Origin: JAICKM01 sp050998805
GTDB lineage: Bacteria; Chloroflexota; Chloroflexia; QHBQ01; JAICKM01
Direction: 5' to 3'
DNA: 64,000 bases
NCBI GenBank assembly: GCA_050998805.1
Contig: JBPCPV010000048.1
Location: 89,751 to 153,750, forward strand
The translations under genes and the position numbers were made by a program. This document shows, in pieces, positions 22,340 to 31,052 of this stretch. Numbering within the stretch: the first letter of the stretch is position 1; every line of letters begins with the position of its first letter. The notes beneath the pieces were generated by a model. The model searched no databases. It saw only the letters and a list, made by a program, of their open reading frames with translations, and was not told the DNA's origin.

Positions 22340-24267
22340 CAACCGCGCTCTACCGCATCCCCGACGCGCCCCGCGTCTTCGAGGGCCGCGCCGACGAGAT
22401 CGAACTCCTGGTCGCCGCCCTCGCGCCAGCGGACGGCTCCGGCGGCGTGGCGGCGATCCGAGGGCTGGGGGGCAGCGGCAAGTCGGCTCTTGCCTACACT
22501 GTCGCGGCCAGATTGTGCGCCGCCTTCCCTGATGGTCGGCTTCGGCTTGAGCTGCGTGGATCGAGCACCAGCCCGATGCCCGCGACCGGCGCGCTCGAGA
22601 CGGTTCTCCGTGCCTTCTCCACAGATCCACAAGAGCAACTCCCCGCCGACCTGAGTGGCCTCCAGGCCCTCTACTGCTCTCGGCTCGAAGGCAAGCGTGT
22701 GCTGATCCTCGCCGACGACGCTGGCGACGCCGCCCAGGTCGAGGCCCTGCTGCCCCCGCCCGGCTCGGCCCTGATGATCACCAGCCGCGCCCGCTTCTAC
22801 CTCGACGGTATGGTGCCGCGCGACCTCGATTCCCTGCCGCCGAAGGATGCCGAGGCGCTACTCCTGCGGCTCTGCCCCCGCCTCGGAGCGTCGGCCCCGC
22901 GCCTCGCCGAACTCTGCGGCTGCCTGCCGCTCGCTCTGCTGACTACCGCCGCCGTGCTGGCGAACGGCACACGCTCGGTCGTGACTTACCTTGACGAGCT
23001 GGCCGACCTCCGCACCCGCCTCGGCCAGCTCGGACCCGTCGAAGCGGCCCTCCGCCTCAGCACCGATGCCCTCGACCCACCCCACCAGGCCGCTCTCTAC
23101 CGACTCAGTGTCTTCCCAGCCAACTTCGACCTGGCGGCGGCAGAGGCTGTACTCGACTTGCCCGCAGGCCCCAGCCCCCAGGACGCGCTCGATCTGCTCT
23201 ACCAACGCAGCCTCCTCGAATGGGACGCCACCACCGCCCGCTACAGCCTCCACCCCCTCGTGCGCTCCTTCGCCCTCTCCCGCCTGCCGGAGACTGATGC
23301 CTCCTACCTCCGCCACGCAGAACACTACGCCGTGGTCGCCGCCTACGCAGAAAACGACCTCTACCTGAGCAAAGACCGACAGTTGGAGGGGCTGGCGCTC
23401 TTCGACCGAGAACGGGCGCATGTAGACACCGGCTGGGCATGGGCGTGCCAGCACTTCGGCTCACTACAAGCCGACGCCCTGCTGCTCGCCTACGCCCATG
23501 CGACCGTCTACATCGGCTCCTTGCGCTACCACGCACGCAGCGAGCGCATCCCCCAGCTTGAGGCAGCGCTGGCGGCCGCAAGGCGGCTGGGCCGTAGAGG
23601 GGCAGAGGGCAGCTTGCTCGGCAACCTGGGAACCGCATACGCTGACCTGGGAGACGCCCACCGTGCCATCGAGTACTATCACAAGGCGCTTGCCATTGAG
23701 CGCGAAATAGGAGACAGGCGGGGAGAGGGTGCCGTGCTCGGCAACTTGGGTAACGCGTACAATCACCTGGGGGATGCCAGCCGCGCCATCGAGTACTTTA
23801 AGCAGACGCTTGCTATTGACCGCGAGATCGGGGACCGACGGGAGGAGGCTTCTGTGCTCGGCAACCTGGGCAACGCACACGCTGTCTTGGGAGATGCCCA
23901 TCGCGCCACCGAGTACTATAAGCAGCAGGTGGTCATTACCGGCGAGATCGGGGACCGGCGAGGGGCGGGTGCCGCGCTCGGCAACCTGGGCATCACATAC
24001 GCTGTCCTGGGAGACGCACGCCGTGCCATCGAGTACTATGAGCAGCAGTTGGTCATCACCGGCGAGATCGGAGACCGGCAGGGGGAAGCAATCGGCAGTT
24101 GGAACCTGGGGCTGTTGCGGGAGGAGCAGGGCGACTTCGCGCGGGCGGCGGAGCTGATGCAGGTCAAGGCGGACTACTACCGAGAGATCGGCCACCCCGA
24201 AGCGGAGGCGCGCGCCGCGCGTGTCGAGCAGGTGCGGGCGAAGGCGGCGCGCGGCGGGCGAGCGTGA
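22312..24267 (+). CDS. STAND NTPase: NB-ARC plus TPR, -1 frame continuation of EAD1
   Basis: About 651 residues in the -1 frame. NB-ARC hallmarks are Walker A GLGGSGKSA, Walker B LILADDA, the TSR of sensor 1 and GCLPLAL. A winged-helix-like middle follows. The C-terminal third is TPR: four 120-bp units (23605-24084) encode near-identical 40-residue repeats (LGNLGNAYxxLGDAxRAIEYY), plus one degenerate copy. The only upstream start in this frame, ATG 22195, lies inside EAD1 and has no ribosome site. No start codon lies between the EAD1 end and the P-loop, so the reading frame appears to depend on frameshifting or on a recent indel. Such proteins sense a trigger through repeats and oligomerise. 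Confidence 0.82.
   Translation, partial: SPTPGIASGATALYRIPDAPRVFEGRADEIELLVAALAPADGSGGVAAIRGLGGSGKSALAYTVAARLCAAFPDGRLRLELRGSSTSPMPATGALETVLRAFSTDPQEQLPADLSGLQALYCSRLEGKRVLILADDAGDAAQVEALLPPPGSALMITSRARFYLDGMVPRDLDSLPPKDAEALLLRLCPRLGASAPRLAELCGCLPLALLTTAAVLANGTRSVVTYLDELADLRTRLGQLGPVEAALRLSTDALDPPHQAALYRLSVFPANFDLAAAEAVLDLPAGPSPQDALDLLYQRSLLEWDATTARYSLHPLVRSFALSRLPETDASYLRHAEHYAVVAAYAENDLYLSKDRQLEGLALFDRERAHVDTGWAWACQHFGSLQADALLLAYAHATVYIGSLRYHARSERIPQLEAALAAARRLGRRGAEGSLLGNLGTAYADLGDAHRAIEYYHKALAIEREIGDRRGEGAVLGNLGNAYNHLGDASRAIEYFKQTLAIDREIGDRREEASVLGNLGNAHAVLGDAHRATEYYKQQVVITGEIGDRRGAGAALGNLGITYAVLGDARRAIEYYEQQLVITGEIGDRQGEAIGSWNLGLLREEQGDFARAAELMQVKADYYREIGHPEAEARAARVEQVRAKAARGGRA
23605..24084 (+). 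repeat. Four 120-bp tandem repeats encoding TPR units
   Basis: Units at 23605-23724, 23725-23844, 23845-23964 and 23965-24084. The GTGCTCGGCAACCTGGG core is nearly identical in each, indicating recent expansion or homogenisation of the sensor repeats. Confidence 0.85.
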
Positions 24268-24279
24268 GGCGGGGGAAGT

Positions 24280-24627
24280 TCAGAAGGGCAAGTACCAAAC
24301 TTGCCCTTCCCAATCTTGCGGCTTGCCTGCGCCGATTAGTACCAGCAGACTAGCTACCACCTCGCCGATTGATGCGTCCCACCTCACCACGAAAAGGCCG
24401 GGCATAGGCTGTCCGGCCCTTAGCCTATCGTAGGCTGCTTGTGTCATAGTGTTGCTGTCGTGGGTCAGCACAACCCGCTGCGTGTCGGCGGCCCAAGCCA
24501 ATACTTGCTTATCCGGTCTGCCGCTCAGGCCGACATTTTGCGCCCGCAGGATGTCGGCATCTATCTTCTGTAGAACTCCCTCGACTATCCTGATGTCCAG
24601 ATCTTCGTCTGCCAGGAGGCGTAGCAT
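24280..24627 (-). CDS. DUF5615 PIN-like toxin
   Basis: 115 residues of the DUF5615/Mut7-C-type PIN family: LRLLADEDLD at the N-terminus with acidic metal ligands, RAQNVGLSGRPDKQVLAWAADTQRVVLTHDSNTM in the centre, where D and THD are conserved, and a short C-terminal sheet. These proteins are predicted RNases paired with DUF433 antitoxins. It starts 2 bp after the DUF433 gene, so the pair is co-transcribed, and converges on the STAND gene. Confidence 0.85.
   Translation of the reverse strand: MLRLLADEDLDIRIVEGVLQKIDADILRAQNVGLSGRPDKQVLAWAADTQRVVLTHDSNTMTQAAYDRLRAGQPMPGLFVVRWDASIGEVVASLLVLIGAGKPQDWEGQVWYLPF
24283..24309. terminator. Perfect 11-bp hairpin between convergent genes
   Basis: GAAGGGCAAGT (24283-24293) pairs perfectly with ACTTGCCCTTC (24299-24309) around ACCAA. 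It lies just after the STAND stop and overlaps the last codons of the DUF5615 gene. No T-run follows on either strand, so termination is only a possibility. Confidence 0.4.
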
Positions 24628-24629
24628 GT

Positions 24630-24965
24630 CTACGCCTCTTGTTCCGACCGCAGGGCATCCAGCCGCCGCTGGAACTCTTGGGGTGGCCAGCGTGCCTCGA
24701 TCTCGGCGCGCAACGCGGCTGCCGCCTGCCGTCTCTCCGCGATATAGACATCCACGTCGGCCTTGTGGTGCATATACCAGCCGAGGATCAGGTGGAGGTC
24801 GGCTAGGTTCAGGTTGGGGAGCCGCCGCGCGATCTCTTCGGGGCCGGCACCCGACTCGAAGGCCGTGACGAGCAGATCAAGTGTGACACGGGAGTCCTTC
24901 ACCCGGATGGAACCTTGCTCGTCAGTCACCAGAGGCAGTATATCGGTAGTCAGCGAGAGTGTCAT
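24630..24965 (-). CDS. DUF433 antitoxin
   Basis: 111 residues with a DUF433 core (VTDEQGSIRVKDSRVTLDLLVTAFESGAGPEEIARRLPNLNLADLHLILGWY), a small HTH fold, followed by a basic and acidic helical tail that probably wraps the toxin. GGAGGA precedes the ATG. It lies directly upstream of the DUF5615 gene and probably autoregulates the operon from the nearby extended -10 promoter. Confidence 0.85.
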   Translation of the reverse strand: MTLSLTTDILPLVTDEQGSIRVKDSRVTLDLLVTAFESGAGPEEIARRLPNLNLADLHLILGWYMHHKADVDVYIAERRQAAAALRAEIEARWPPQEFQRRLDALRSEQEA

Positions 24966-24969
24966 GGTG

Positions 24970-26982
24970 TTATCCTCCTGGCGGATTGCGTTGCTGGCTT
25001 TCTCTGATTATACCACGATCGCCGATCCCCCGCCTCAGCGCCGCCGCGCCCCAGAGGCCCAGGCCCAGCCCCGGCACCAGAACTGCCGCCCAGAGCGCCG
25101 TGAGGGCATCAGGCGGCAAGCCAGCGTGGGCCGCGTACCAGACCCAGACGTCGGCCAGGTGGTCGCTCTGCGTGTCGTAGTACCAGCGCGGGGCCGGGTA
25201 CATCGGCTGGATCGGCAGCCCATCCGCCAGGCGCAACGGCTGCCCGTCGGGGCGCGTCAGCGTGAGCGACTCGACCTTGATGCCGAGGTCTTCGTTGCGG
25301 GCGTTCACTCCCGCCTTCTTCGGGTTCCAGGTCCGGGTGATCAGCTCGAGGTCGGGCAGTTGCCGGTCAGCCAGGGCGGGCCGGGCGAGCGTCGCCGTCA
25401 CCACCGACTCGAATGGGTTCTCGCTCACCTGCCTCAGCTCGACCGCCACTGGGCTGCCGGCCAGCAGCAGGCGGAGCGGGGCGCGGAGCATCTTCGGCGG
25501 TCGGTCGTCGCGCAGCCGCATCGTCAGCGTCAGAGGGTAGACCGGGCCGACCGGCAGCGCCAGCGTCGCGTCGCCGGTGGTCCAGCGCGGGAAGAGGTCG
25601 CCCTTGTACTTGTCGCCCTCGCTGTACGAGAAGCCGCCGGTGAGCAGCGCCGCGCCGCCGCGCGGGTAGTTTTGTCGGTCGAGCCAGCCCTGGGCGCGCT
25701 GCCCGAACACCTGCCAGTGCCCCCGCACCGGCGAGTACTCCGCGTTCCAGTGGCGCGTCGCGTCGTCGTTCTCCAGGTTGATGTACGTGTCGAAGTTCAC
25801 GAGCACACCGCCGAGCTGCACGACCAGCCCCGCCGCTCCGACCACGATCACCATCAGGGCCAGCAGCCGCTTCCCGTTCGGCCACTCGGCGAACCGCATC
25901 GGTGCATCGCCCTCGCGGGGCAGCAGGGCGGCAGCGGGGAGCAGCAGGAACGGCAGCAGCGGCAGCAGATAGCGCGGCCCCCAGCTGCCGTCGCCCGGCC
26001 AGAAGCGGTAGAGGCTGAACAACACCGTCACCGGCAGGACCACCCCGGCGACCGTCGCGGCGACTGCGGGCTGCCGCCGCGCGAATGGCACGAACCCCGC
26101 CAGGCCGAGCAGCACAGGCGGCGCGTAGATCCACAGCCCCTTGCCGGGACTCAGCAGCAGGCCGTTCAGCCCCTCGAGGAGCGGCGTCGTGAACGTTTCG
26201 ACGAACGACTGATGGTAGCCGCCGCTCGTCGGGCTGCCGAAGACCAGCGTGTTGTAGACCAGGAGCGGCAGCGCACCGACCAGCCCGCCGAGCGCGAACC
26301 CTGCCAACCCCCGCGCGGCCCCCGCCCTGTCACCCGCCCGCCACGCCCTGTACGCGAGCCAGCAGACATATACCGCCAGTGCAGGCAGGGCGACGATATA
26401 CTGTATCTTCACCGAGAGCGCGAGCGCGGCCAACACCCCGCCGAGCAACGTCCGCCGCCCGCCGAGCAACGCCGCGAACGCCCCGAAAAGCAGCAGCCCG
26501 GTCAGCGGCTCCGCAAAGAACGTCCGGCTCATTGGCCAGAGGAACGTGGAGAAGGAGAGCAGCAGGCCGAGCAGCAGGGCACCCCGCCGCCCGCTGCCCA
26601 GCCGCCTCGCCGCCCAGTAGAGCAGGGCGGCGAGCAGCGCCCCGACCAGCAGGTTGAAGCCGCCGAGCACGAGGCGCACCACGAAGCCGGTGTCCGCCTT
26701 GCCGAGGCCGAGCAGCCCGCTCAGGCCGTGCCCCGCAAGCACCCAGGGCACTGCCGCCGTCGGCTGCCCCGGCCCATACTGGCTGTAGAACCGCCCATCG
26801 GCCCCCGGCACCTCCACCAGCCCGGAGACGCGGGGCAAGGCGAACGTGCCGTGCAGCCCCACCGCCTCCGCCGTCGCCAACATCGTCTCCTCGTCCGGCG
26901 AGTAGGTGTGCCCCGACATCGTGAGCAGGTAGATCCCGAAAACCAGCGCCCCCAGCGCCGCCGCAGTGCCGGTCTGTCTCAA
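24970..26982 (-). CDS. GT-C-like multipass membrane glycosyltransferase
   Basis: 670 residues with roughly ten to eleven hydrophobic helices in the N-terminal 420 residues and a beta-rich soluble C-terminal part. An early acidic motif SPDEE in the first loop after TM1 fits the PMT/GT39-like catalytic Asp of lipid-linked sugar transferases. FYSQYGPGQP and FFAEPLTG are further loop signatures. The start is a TTG at 26982 with AGGTGA about nine bases upstream. It follows the cyanophycinase gene by 17 bp. Donor and acceptor are unknown. Confidence 0.7.
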   Translation of the reverse strand: MRQTGTAAALGALVFGIYLLTMSGHTYSPDEETMLATAEAVGLHGTFALPRVSGLVEVPGADGRFYSQYGPGQPTAAVPWVLAGHGLSGLLGLGKADTGFVVRLVLGGFNLLVGALLAALLYWAARRLGSGRRGALLLGLLLSFSTFLWPMSRTFFAEPLTGLLLFGAFAALLGGRRTLLGGVLAALALSVKIQYIVALPALAVYVCWLAYRAWRAGDRAGAARGLAGFALGGLVGALPLLVYNTLVFGSPTSGGYHQSFVETFTTPLLEGLNGLLLSPGKGLWIYAPPVLLGLAGFVPFARRQPAVAATVAGVVLPVTVLFSLYRFWPGDGSWGPRYLLPLLPFLLLPAAALLPREGDAPMRFAEWPNGKRLLALMVIVVGAAGLVVQLGGVLVNFDTYINLENDDATRHWNAEYSPVRGHWQVFGQRAQGWLDRQNYPRGGAALLTGGFSYSEGDKYKGDLFPRWTTGDATLALPVGPVYPLTLTMRLRDDRPPKMLRAPLRLLLAGSPVAVELRQVSENPFESVVTATLARPALADRQLPDLELITRTWNPKKAGVNARNEDLGIKVESLTLTRPDGQPLRLADGLPIQPMYPAPRWYYDTQSDHLADVWVWYAAHAGLPPDALTALWAAVLVPGLGLGLWGAAALRRGIGDRGIIRESQQRNPPGG
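25007..25015 (-). promoter_or_regulatory. Extended -10 promoter for the toxin-antitoxin pair
   Basis: Minus strand TGGTATAAT (25015-25007), an extended -10, without a good -35. It lies 41 bp before the DUF433 start and inside the 3' end of the upstream membrane-protein gene. Confidence 0.45.
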
Positions 26983-26999
26983 AGCCGCATCACCTGCGG

Positions 27000-27812
27000 T
27001 CAGCGAACCGCCGCCGTTTGCCGGCCCAGCAGGTCGAACCGCCCTCCCGCGTCCAGCCGGTAGATACGCAGCCCCTCGATCACCAACGGCAGGCCCACGT
27101 CTGTCACGTCGGGGCTGGTGTTCGTCGTCAGCTCCAGTGCATCCAGGATTGTCACACTGTTCGGCCCCGCGACTTCGAGCGTGCCGTCGGGCCGGATTAT
27201 CGCGGCTGTGTCCTCGTCCACCCCCACGCCTAGCTCCTCGGGGTTATACGCGACCGCCGTTTTCAGCCTCCCCAGCCGCCTCCTCTGGCTAAAATGCTGG
27301 TCGAGGATCACTCCGGTCAGGAAGCCGAGGCCGGGCGCGAGGTTGACCATGTTGTGGCGCGGGGTCGGCCCCTCGTCGCCCCAGGCGATCATCGTGCCGG
27401 ACAAGGCCGAGGTGCCTGCGCTGGTGCCGCCGATCGCCGCCCCCGCCGCGTGGCGCGCGCGTATCGCCGCCAGCGCCGTGCTCCCGCCGAGCCGTGACGT
27501 GATGCAAAGCTGCTCGCCGCCGGTGAAGAAGAAGGCGTCGGCCTTTTCGAGCGCGCGCGCCTCAGCCGGGTCGTTCGCGTCGGCCCTGTCGAGGAGATGG
27601 TGGATGCTCACCCTCGACCCGAACCCGCCGAAGACCTGCTTATACCGCGCCCCGACCTCGTGCGCCGCGCGCGAGCCGCTGGTGATCACCGCCACCCGCG
27701 CCCCCGGCCCACCGGCCATCTCCGCGAAGAGCAGCAGCATATCCACCGGCCTCTCAGCCGAACTCCCACCCATCAACAGCAGCGGTGCCACCGGAGCCAC
27801 CGGCATCGCCAT
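27000..27812 (-). CDS. cphB: Cyanophycinase (peptidase family S51)
   Basis: 270 residues. The nucleophile elbow GGTSAGTSAL, the upstream FFTGGEQ and a downstream DQHFSQRRRLGRL with catalytic His match cyanophycinase, an exopeptidase cutting multi-L-arginyl-poly-aspartate into Asp-Arg dipeptides. There is no signal peptide, so it would be intracellular. No cyanophycin synthetase is in the window. AGGTTCTT precedes the ATG, and an extended -10 promoter lies about 57 bp upstream. Confidence 0.88.
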   Translation of the reverse strand: MAMPVAPVAPLLLMGGSSAERPVDMLLLFAEMAGGPGARVAVITSGSRAAHEVGARYKQVFGGFGSRVSIHHLLDRADANDPAEARALEKADAFFFTGGEQLCITSRLGGSTALAAIRARHAAGAAIGGTSAGTSALSGTMIAWGDEGPTPRHNMVNLAPGLGFLTGVILDQHFSQRRRLGRLKTAVAYNPEELGVGVDEDTAAIIRPDGTLEVAGPNSVTILDALELTTNTSPDVTDVGLPLVIEGLRIYRLDAGGRFDLLGRQTAAVR

Positions 27813-27821
27813 AAGAACCTC

Positions 27822-28018
27822 CGAGCTATCAGCCGTCAGCTATCAGCTTGCTGACGGCGTATCCCGACATTATACCATATGCGTAGTGCGTAGTGCGTAT
27901 TACGTAGTGCGTGGTGATGCTTGAAACCTGCCGCACAGGCTTACGTATAAATACAGGCGGAACGCGGCACGCAACGTGCAATGTCCGACAAGCAACACGC
28001 ACTACGCACTACGCAACA
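27822..28018. repeat. Heptamer repeats around a divergent spacer
   Basis: Several period-7 tracts: a CAGCTAT/GTCAGCT run (27822-27854), GCGTAGT (27880-27912) and CACTACG (27999-28018), the last reading as the complement of the second. They fill most of the gap between cyanophycinase and the GTPase gene. Confidence 0.75.
27869..27877 (-). promoter_or_regulatory. Extended -10 promoter for the cyanophycinase operon
   Basis: Minus strand TGGTATAAT (27877-27869) with no clear -35, because heptamer repeats occupy that position. It lies 57 bp before the cyanophycinase ATG. Confidence 0.4.
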
Positions 28019-28036
28019 CGAGTCAGGAGACCAAGA

Positions 28037-29161
28037 ATGCGCCCACAGCCCTCATATATGCCCAAACTCCCCACCGCCCTTGACGACATCCGCACGCTGC
28101 TCCGCACTATCGACGTTACCTCGATGCAGCGCGATGTGCAGCGCGAGGCCGAGGCCCGCCTGGCCGTTGTCGGCCCCGTCAACTCCGGCAAGTCCACCCT
28201 CTTCAACCTGATCTCCGGCAAGATGCTCTCTCCTGCCGGCCCCGTCCCCGGCACCACCCGCAGCGTGATCGAGCAGCAGATCGGCCCCTTCACCCTGATC
28301 GACACCCCCGGCTTCGGCGAGGTCGGAGGCCAGGACCGCGCCGCCACAGCCCTCCGTGGGGCCGCCTCCGCCAATGCCCTGCTCGTCGTCTTCGACGCCG
28401 CCGCCGGCCTCCGCCAGAGCGACCTACAGCTAATGGACGAGTTGAAAAGGCTCGGCAAACCGATGGTCGTCGTCGCCAACAAGATCGACCTCGTCGGCAA
28501 AGATGCGCGGGAGATCGAGGCCGATATGTTGAGCCGCCTCGGCGTGCCGGTCGTAGCCGTCTCCGCGAAAAAGGGCACCAACGTCGGCGAAAAGCTGCTC
28601 CCCGCGCTGGTGGATGCCCTGCCGGATCTCGCCGTGCTGCTCGGCCGCAACCTGCCGTCGTTCCGCCGCACCGCAGCCAACAAGGTCGTGCGTAACTCGA
28701 TGGTCATCAACGGCGGGATCAGCGCCGAGCCGATCCCGTTCATTGACCTGCCGCTGCTGCTGGCGAGCCAGGCGAGGATGATCCTGCGTATCGCCGCGAT
28801 CTACGGCGAGCCGTTCAGTGCGAGCCACGCCCGCGAGCTGATCTCGACAATCGCCGGCTCGGTCGCCCTCCGTTACCTGGCGCAGGAGGTGTCGAAGGCC
28901 GTGCCGGTGGGCGGCTCGGTGGTCGCCGCAGGCATCGCCGCAGGCGGCACCTGGGCCATCGGCCAGGTCGCCATCCAGTATTTCGAGAGCGGCAAGCGCC
29001 TCAGCCGCGGTGAGATGCGCGAAGCCTACAAGCAGATCCTCACCCACGCCCCGCCGACCATCGCGCCCGACGAAGGAGCAGCCCCGCCCGCCCCCGCCCC
29101 GTACCCGCCCGCCGAGGCTGCCCCGCAGCGCGGTCTCCGCCTTCCGTTCCGCCGCAGGTAG
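28037..29161 (+). CDS. Era-like GTPase with DUF697-type C-terminus
   Basis: 374 residues from the ATG with AGGAG seven bases upstream; an upstream in-frame extension is repeat DNA and is rejected. G1 is GPVNSGKST, a Thr-containing switch I PGTTR, G3 DTPGFGE, G4 NKID and G5 VSAK. The C-terminal half (about 215-340) has amphipathic and hydrophobic helices like the DUF697/YcjF region, suggesting membrane contact. It ends in a Pro-rich, basic tail. The cellular role is unknown. Confidence 0.85.
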   Translation: MRPQPSYMPKLPTALDDIRTLLRTIDVTSMQRDVQREAEARLAVVGPVNSGKSTLFNLISGKMLSPAGPVPGTTRSVIEQQIGPFTLIDTPGFGEVGGQDRAATALRGAASANALLVVFDAAAGLRQSDLQLMDELKRLGKPMVVVANKIDLVGKDAREIEADMLSRLGVPVVAVSAKKGTNVGEKLLPALVDALPDLAVLLGRNLPSFRRTAANKVVRNSMVINGGISAEPIPFIDLPLLLASQARMILRIAAIYGEPFSASHARELISTIAGSVALRYLAQEVSKAVPVGGSVVAAGIAAGGTWAIGQVAIQYFESGKRLSRGEMREAYKQILTHAPPTIAPDEGAAPPAPAPYPPAEAAPQRGLRLPFRRR

Positions 29162-29171
29162 AATTACTGAC

Positions 29172-29200
29172 TTGTGTTTCGCGCCCCGTTGTGCTATCAT
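29172..29200 (+). promoter_or_regulatory. Predicted promoter for the GH5-like gene
   Basis: TTGTGT (29172-29177), 17 bp, TATCAT (29195-29200), followed by a leader of about 55 nt with GGAAAGGG before the GTG start. Confidence 0.5.
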
Positions 29201-29260
29201 AAGCGCAAACCGGGCTGTACCTCCATCGTCCCGCCCCAACCTGGAAAGGGAAGCCGTGCT

Positions 29261-31000
29261 GTGGCCCAAGCTCTAGCTCGCACCTTAGCAACCTGTATAC
29301 TCGCACTCACCCTGCTTTCCGTTGCCGGATCGCTCGGCGGCCCACACTCCTCGACGGCCCGCGCCGACGGCGGTCGCTTCGTCGCGGTGCAGGGCGGGCA
29401 CCTCGTCTACAACGGCGCGCCGATCCGCCTCAAAGGGGCCTCGTTCTACCCGCGCGACACCGCCTGGGCGCACCTCTGGAGCCGGTGGGACGGCGCGGCT
29501 GTCCGCGACGATATGTCCCGCCTCGCCGACTTCGGCGCCAACACCGTGCGCGTGCTCCTCCCCGACCGCGAGGATCTGTCGATCATAGACTCCACCGGGG
29601 CCGTCCGCCCCGTCATCCTCGACCGTCTCCGGGAGCTTGTGCAGATCGCCGGCGACCTCCACCTCAAGGTGATCATCACCCTCTTCGACTGGTACGACGA
29701 CACCCCCGCCGCGACGGACCCGCGCTGGCAGAACAACCTCACCTACATGCGGACCCTTGCCGACGCATTCGCCGAAGACGACCGTGTACTAGGCTGGGAT
29801 CTACACAACGAGCCGGATCTCTACGCCAGTTGGACCGATCACCAGGCGGAGGCCATAGACTGGCTGCTGCGTGTCGGGGCCGAAATGCACCGCCTGGCAC
29901 CGCATCAGCTCATCACCGTCGGGGTCGCTCATGCCGCGTCGCTTTGGCAAGCTGGCCCGCAGGGCCGCACCCTGCTCGACGTCTCCGACTTCGCCGCCTT
30001 CCACAGCTACGACGCCGGGGCCATCGCCTCCGAGATCGCCGCCGTCCGCGCCCACACGTCGAAGCCGGTGCTCCTCGAAGAAACCGGCTGGCCCACCGGC
30101 CCCTGCGGCCAGGACCCCGGCTACACCGAAGCCACCCAGGCGATCCTCTACCGCATCATGCTCGGCGCGGCCGAGTCCGGCGGCATAGACGGGGTGCTCG
30201 CCTGGATGCTCTGGGATCTCCCGCCCACCTCCTCGTCAGGTTCCGGCGTCGAAAGCGAGCAGGACCACTTCGGCCTACTGCGGCTCGACGGCAGCCTCAA
30301 GCCGGGGGCCGAGGTCTTCCGCGACGGCTTTCGTGACCAGGTGGCCCCGCTCGACAGCACCACGAGCAGCGTGCTCCCGCTGACGCTCGCGCCGACGCCC
30401 GGCCCGGTGCAGCACCCGCCCGGCTGGCAGCCGCCCCTCGTCTTCCCACAGACCGGACACGATGTCTGGGACGAGTTCCGCGACTACTGGCGGCGCTTCG
30501 GCGGCGCGGTTGTGTTCGGCTACCCGATCACCGAGGCGCGTATCGAGGGTGGGATGAAGGTCCAGTATTTCGAGCGTGCCCGCTTCGAGATGCACCCGAC
30601 TAACGCCCGGCTGGCGGGCTTCGCCAACCTCGACAAGGCCGGCAAGCTCCGGCTGCTGGTGCAGTTGACCCGCGTCGGCGCGCCGCTCGCCGACGCCCGC
30701 CACGACCCGCCGTCCGCGCCGCCGCCCGGCTCCGGCGACATACTCTGGTTCAAGGAGAGCCTGCACAGCTTGCGGGGAGAGTTCAAGGCGTTCTGGCAGG
30801 CCAATTCCGGCCTCACCAATTTCGGCTACCCACTCAGCGAGGAGGTCCGCGAGGTCTCCCCGGAGGACGGCAAGACGTACACAGTCCAATATTTCGAGCG
30901 CGCACGCTTCGAGTTGCACCCCGAAAACGCGGGCACTCCCTACAGTGTGCTTTTGGGGCGGCTTGGCACAGAAATGCTCGCGTCGCGCGGCTGCCGATGA
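29261..31000 (+). CDS. Secreted GH5-like glycoside hydrolase with C-terminal repeats
   Basis: 579 residues from a GTG preceded by GGAAAGGG. The signal peptide is about 1-37 (hydrophobic ATCILALTLLSVAG, then ARADG). The TIM-barrel resembles GH5 or related clan A cellulase/mannanase folds: WDLHNEPD holds the acid/base Glu and VLLEETGWPTG the nucleophile. After a Pro-rich linker, two about 60-residue repeats share FGYPxxE and VQYFERARFExHP, a motif common in exported Chloroflexota proteins and probably wall- or glycan-binding. The polysaccharide target is not predictable. Confidence 0.8.
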   Translation: MAQALARTLATCILALTLLSVAGSLGGPHSSTARADGGRFVAVQGGHLVYNGAPIRLKGASFYPRDTAWAHLWSRWDGAAVRDDMSRLADFGANTVRVLLPDREDLSIIDSTGAVRPVILDRLRELVQIAGDLHLKVIITLFDWYDDTPAATDPRWQNNLTYMRTLADAFAEDDRVLGWDLHNEPDLYASWTDHQAEAIDWLLRVGAEMHRLAPHQLITVGVAHAASLWQAGPQGRTLLDVSDFAAFHSYDAGAIASEIAAVRAHTSKPVLLEETGWPTGPCGQDPGYTEATQAILYRIMLGAAESGGIDGVLAWMLWDLPPTSSSGSGVESEQDHFGLLRLDGSLKPGAEVFRDGFRDQVAPLDSTTSSVLPLTLAPTPGPVQHPPGWQPPLVFPQTGHDVWDEFRDYWRRFGGAVVFGYPITEARIEGGMKVQYFERARFEMHPTNARLAGFANLDKAGKLRLLVQLTRVGAPLADARHDPPSAPPPGSGDILWFKESLHSLRGEFKAFWQANSGLTNFGYPLSEEVREVSPEDGKTYTVQYFERARFELHPENAGTPYSVLLGRLGTEMLASRGCR

Positions 31001-31052
31001 CGCAGGACAACAGTCCTGGGCAGCGGTTGACGAAAGTAGGCAGGAGGCAGGT

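Noticed and set aside
24763..27063. A 766-codon open frame on the plus strand across the membrane glycosyltransferase gene
   Set aside because: It is a GC-driven antisense shadow: composition is Arg/Gln/Pro-rich without domains, and the minus frame has coherent membrane helices.
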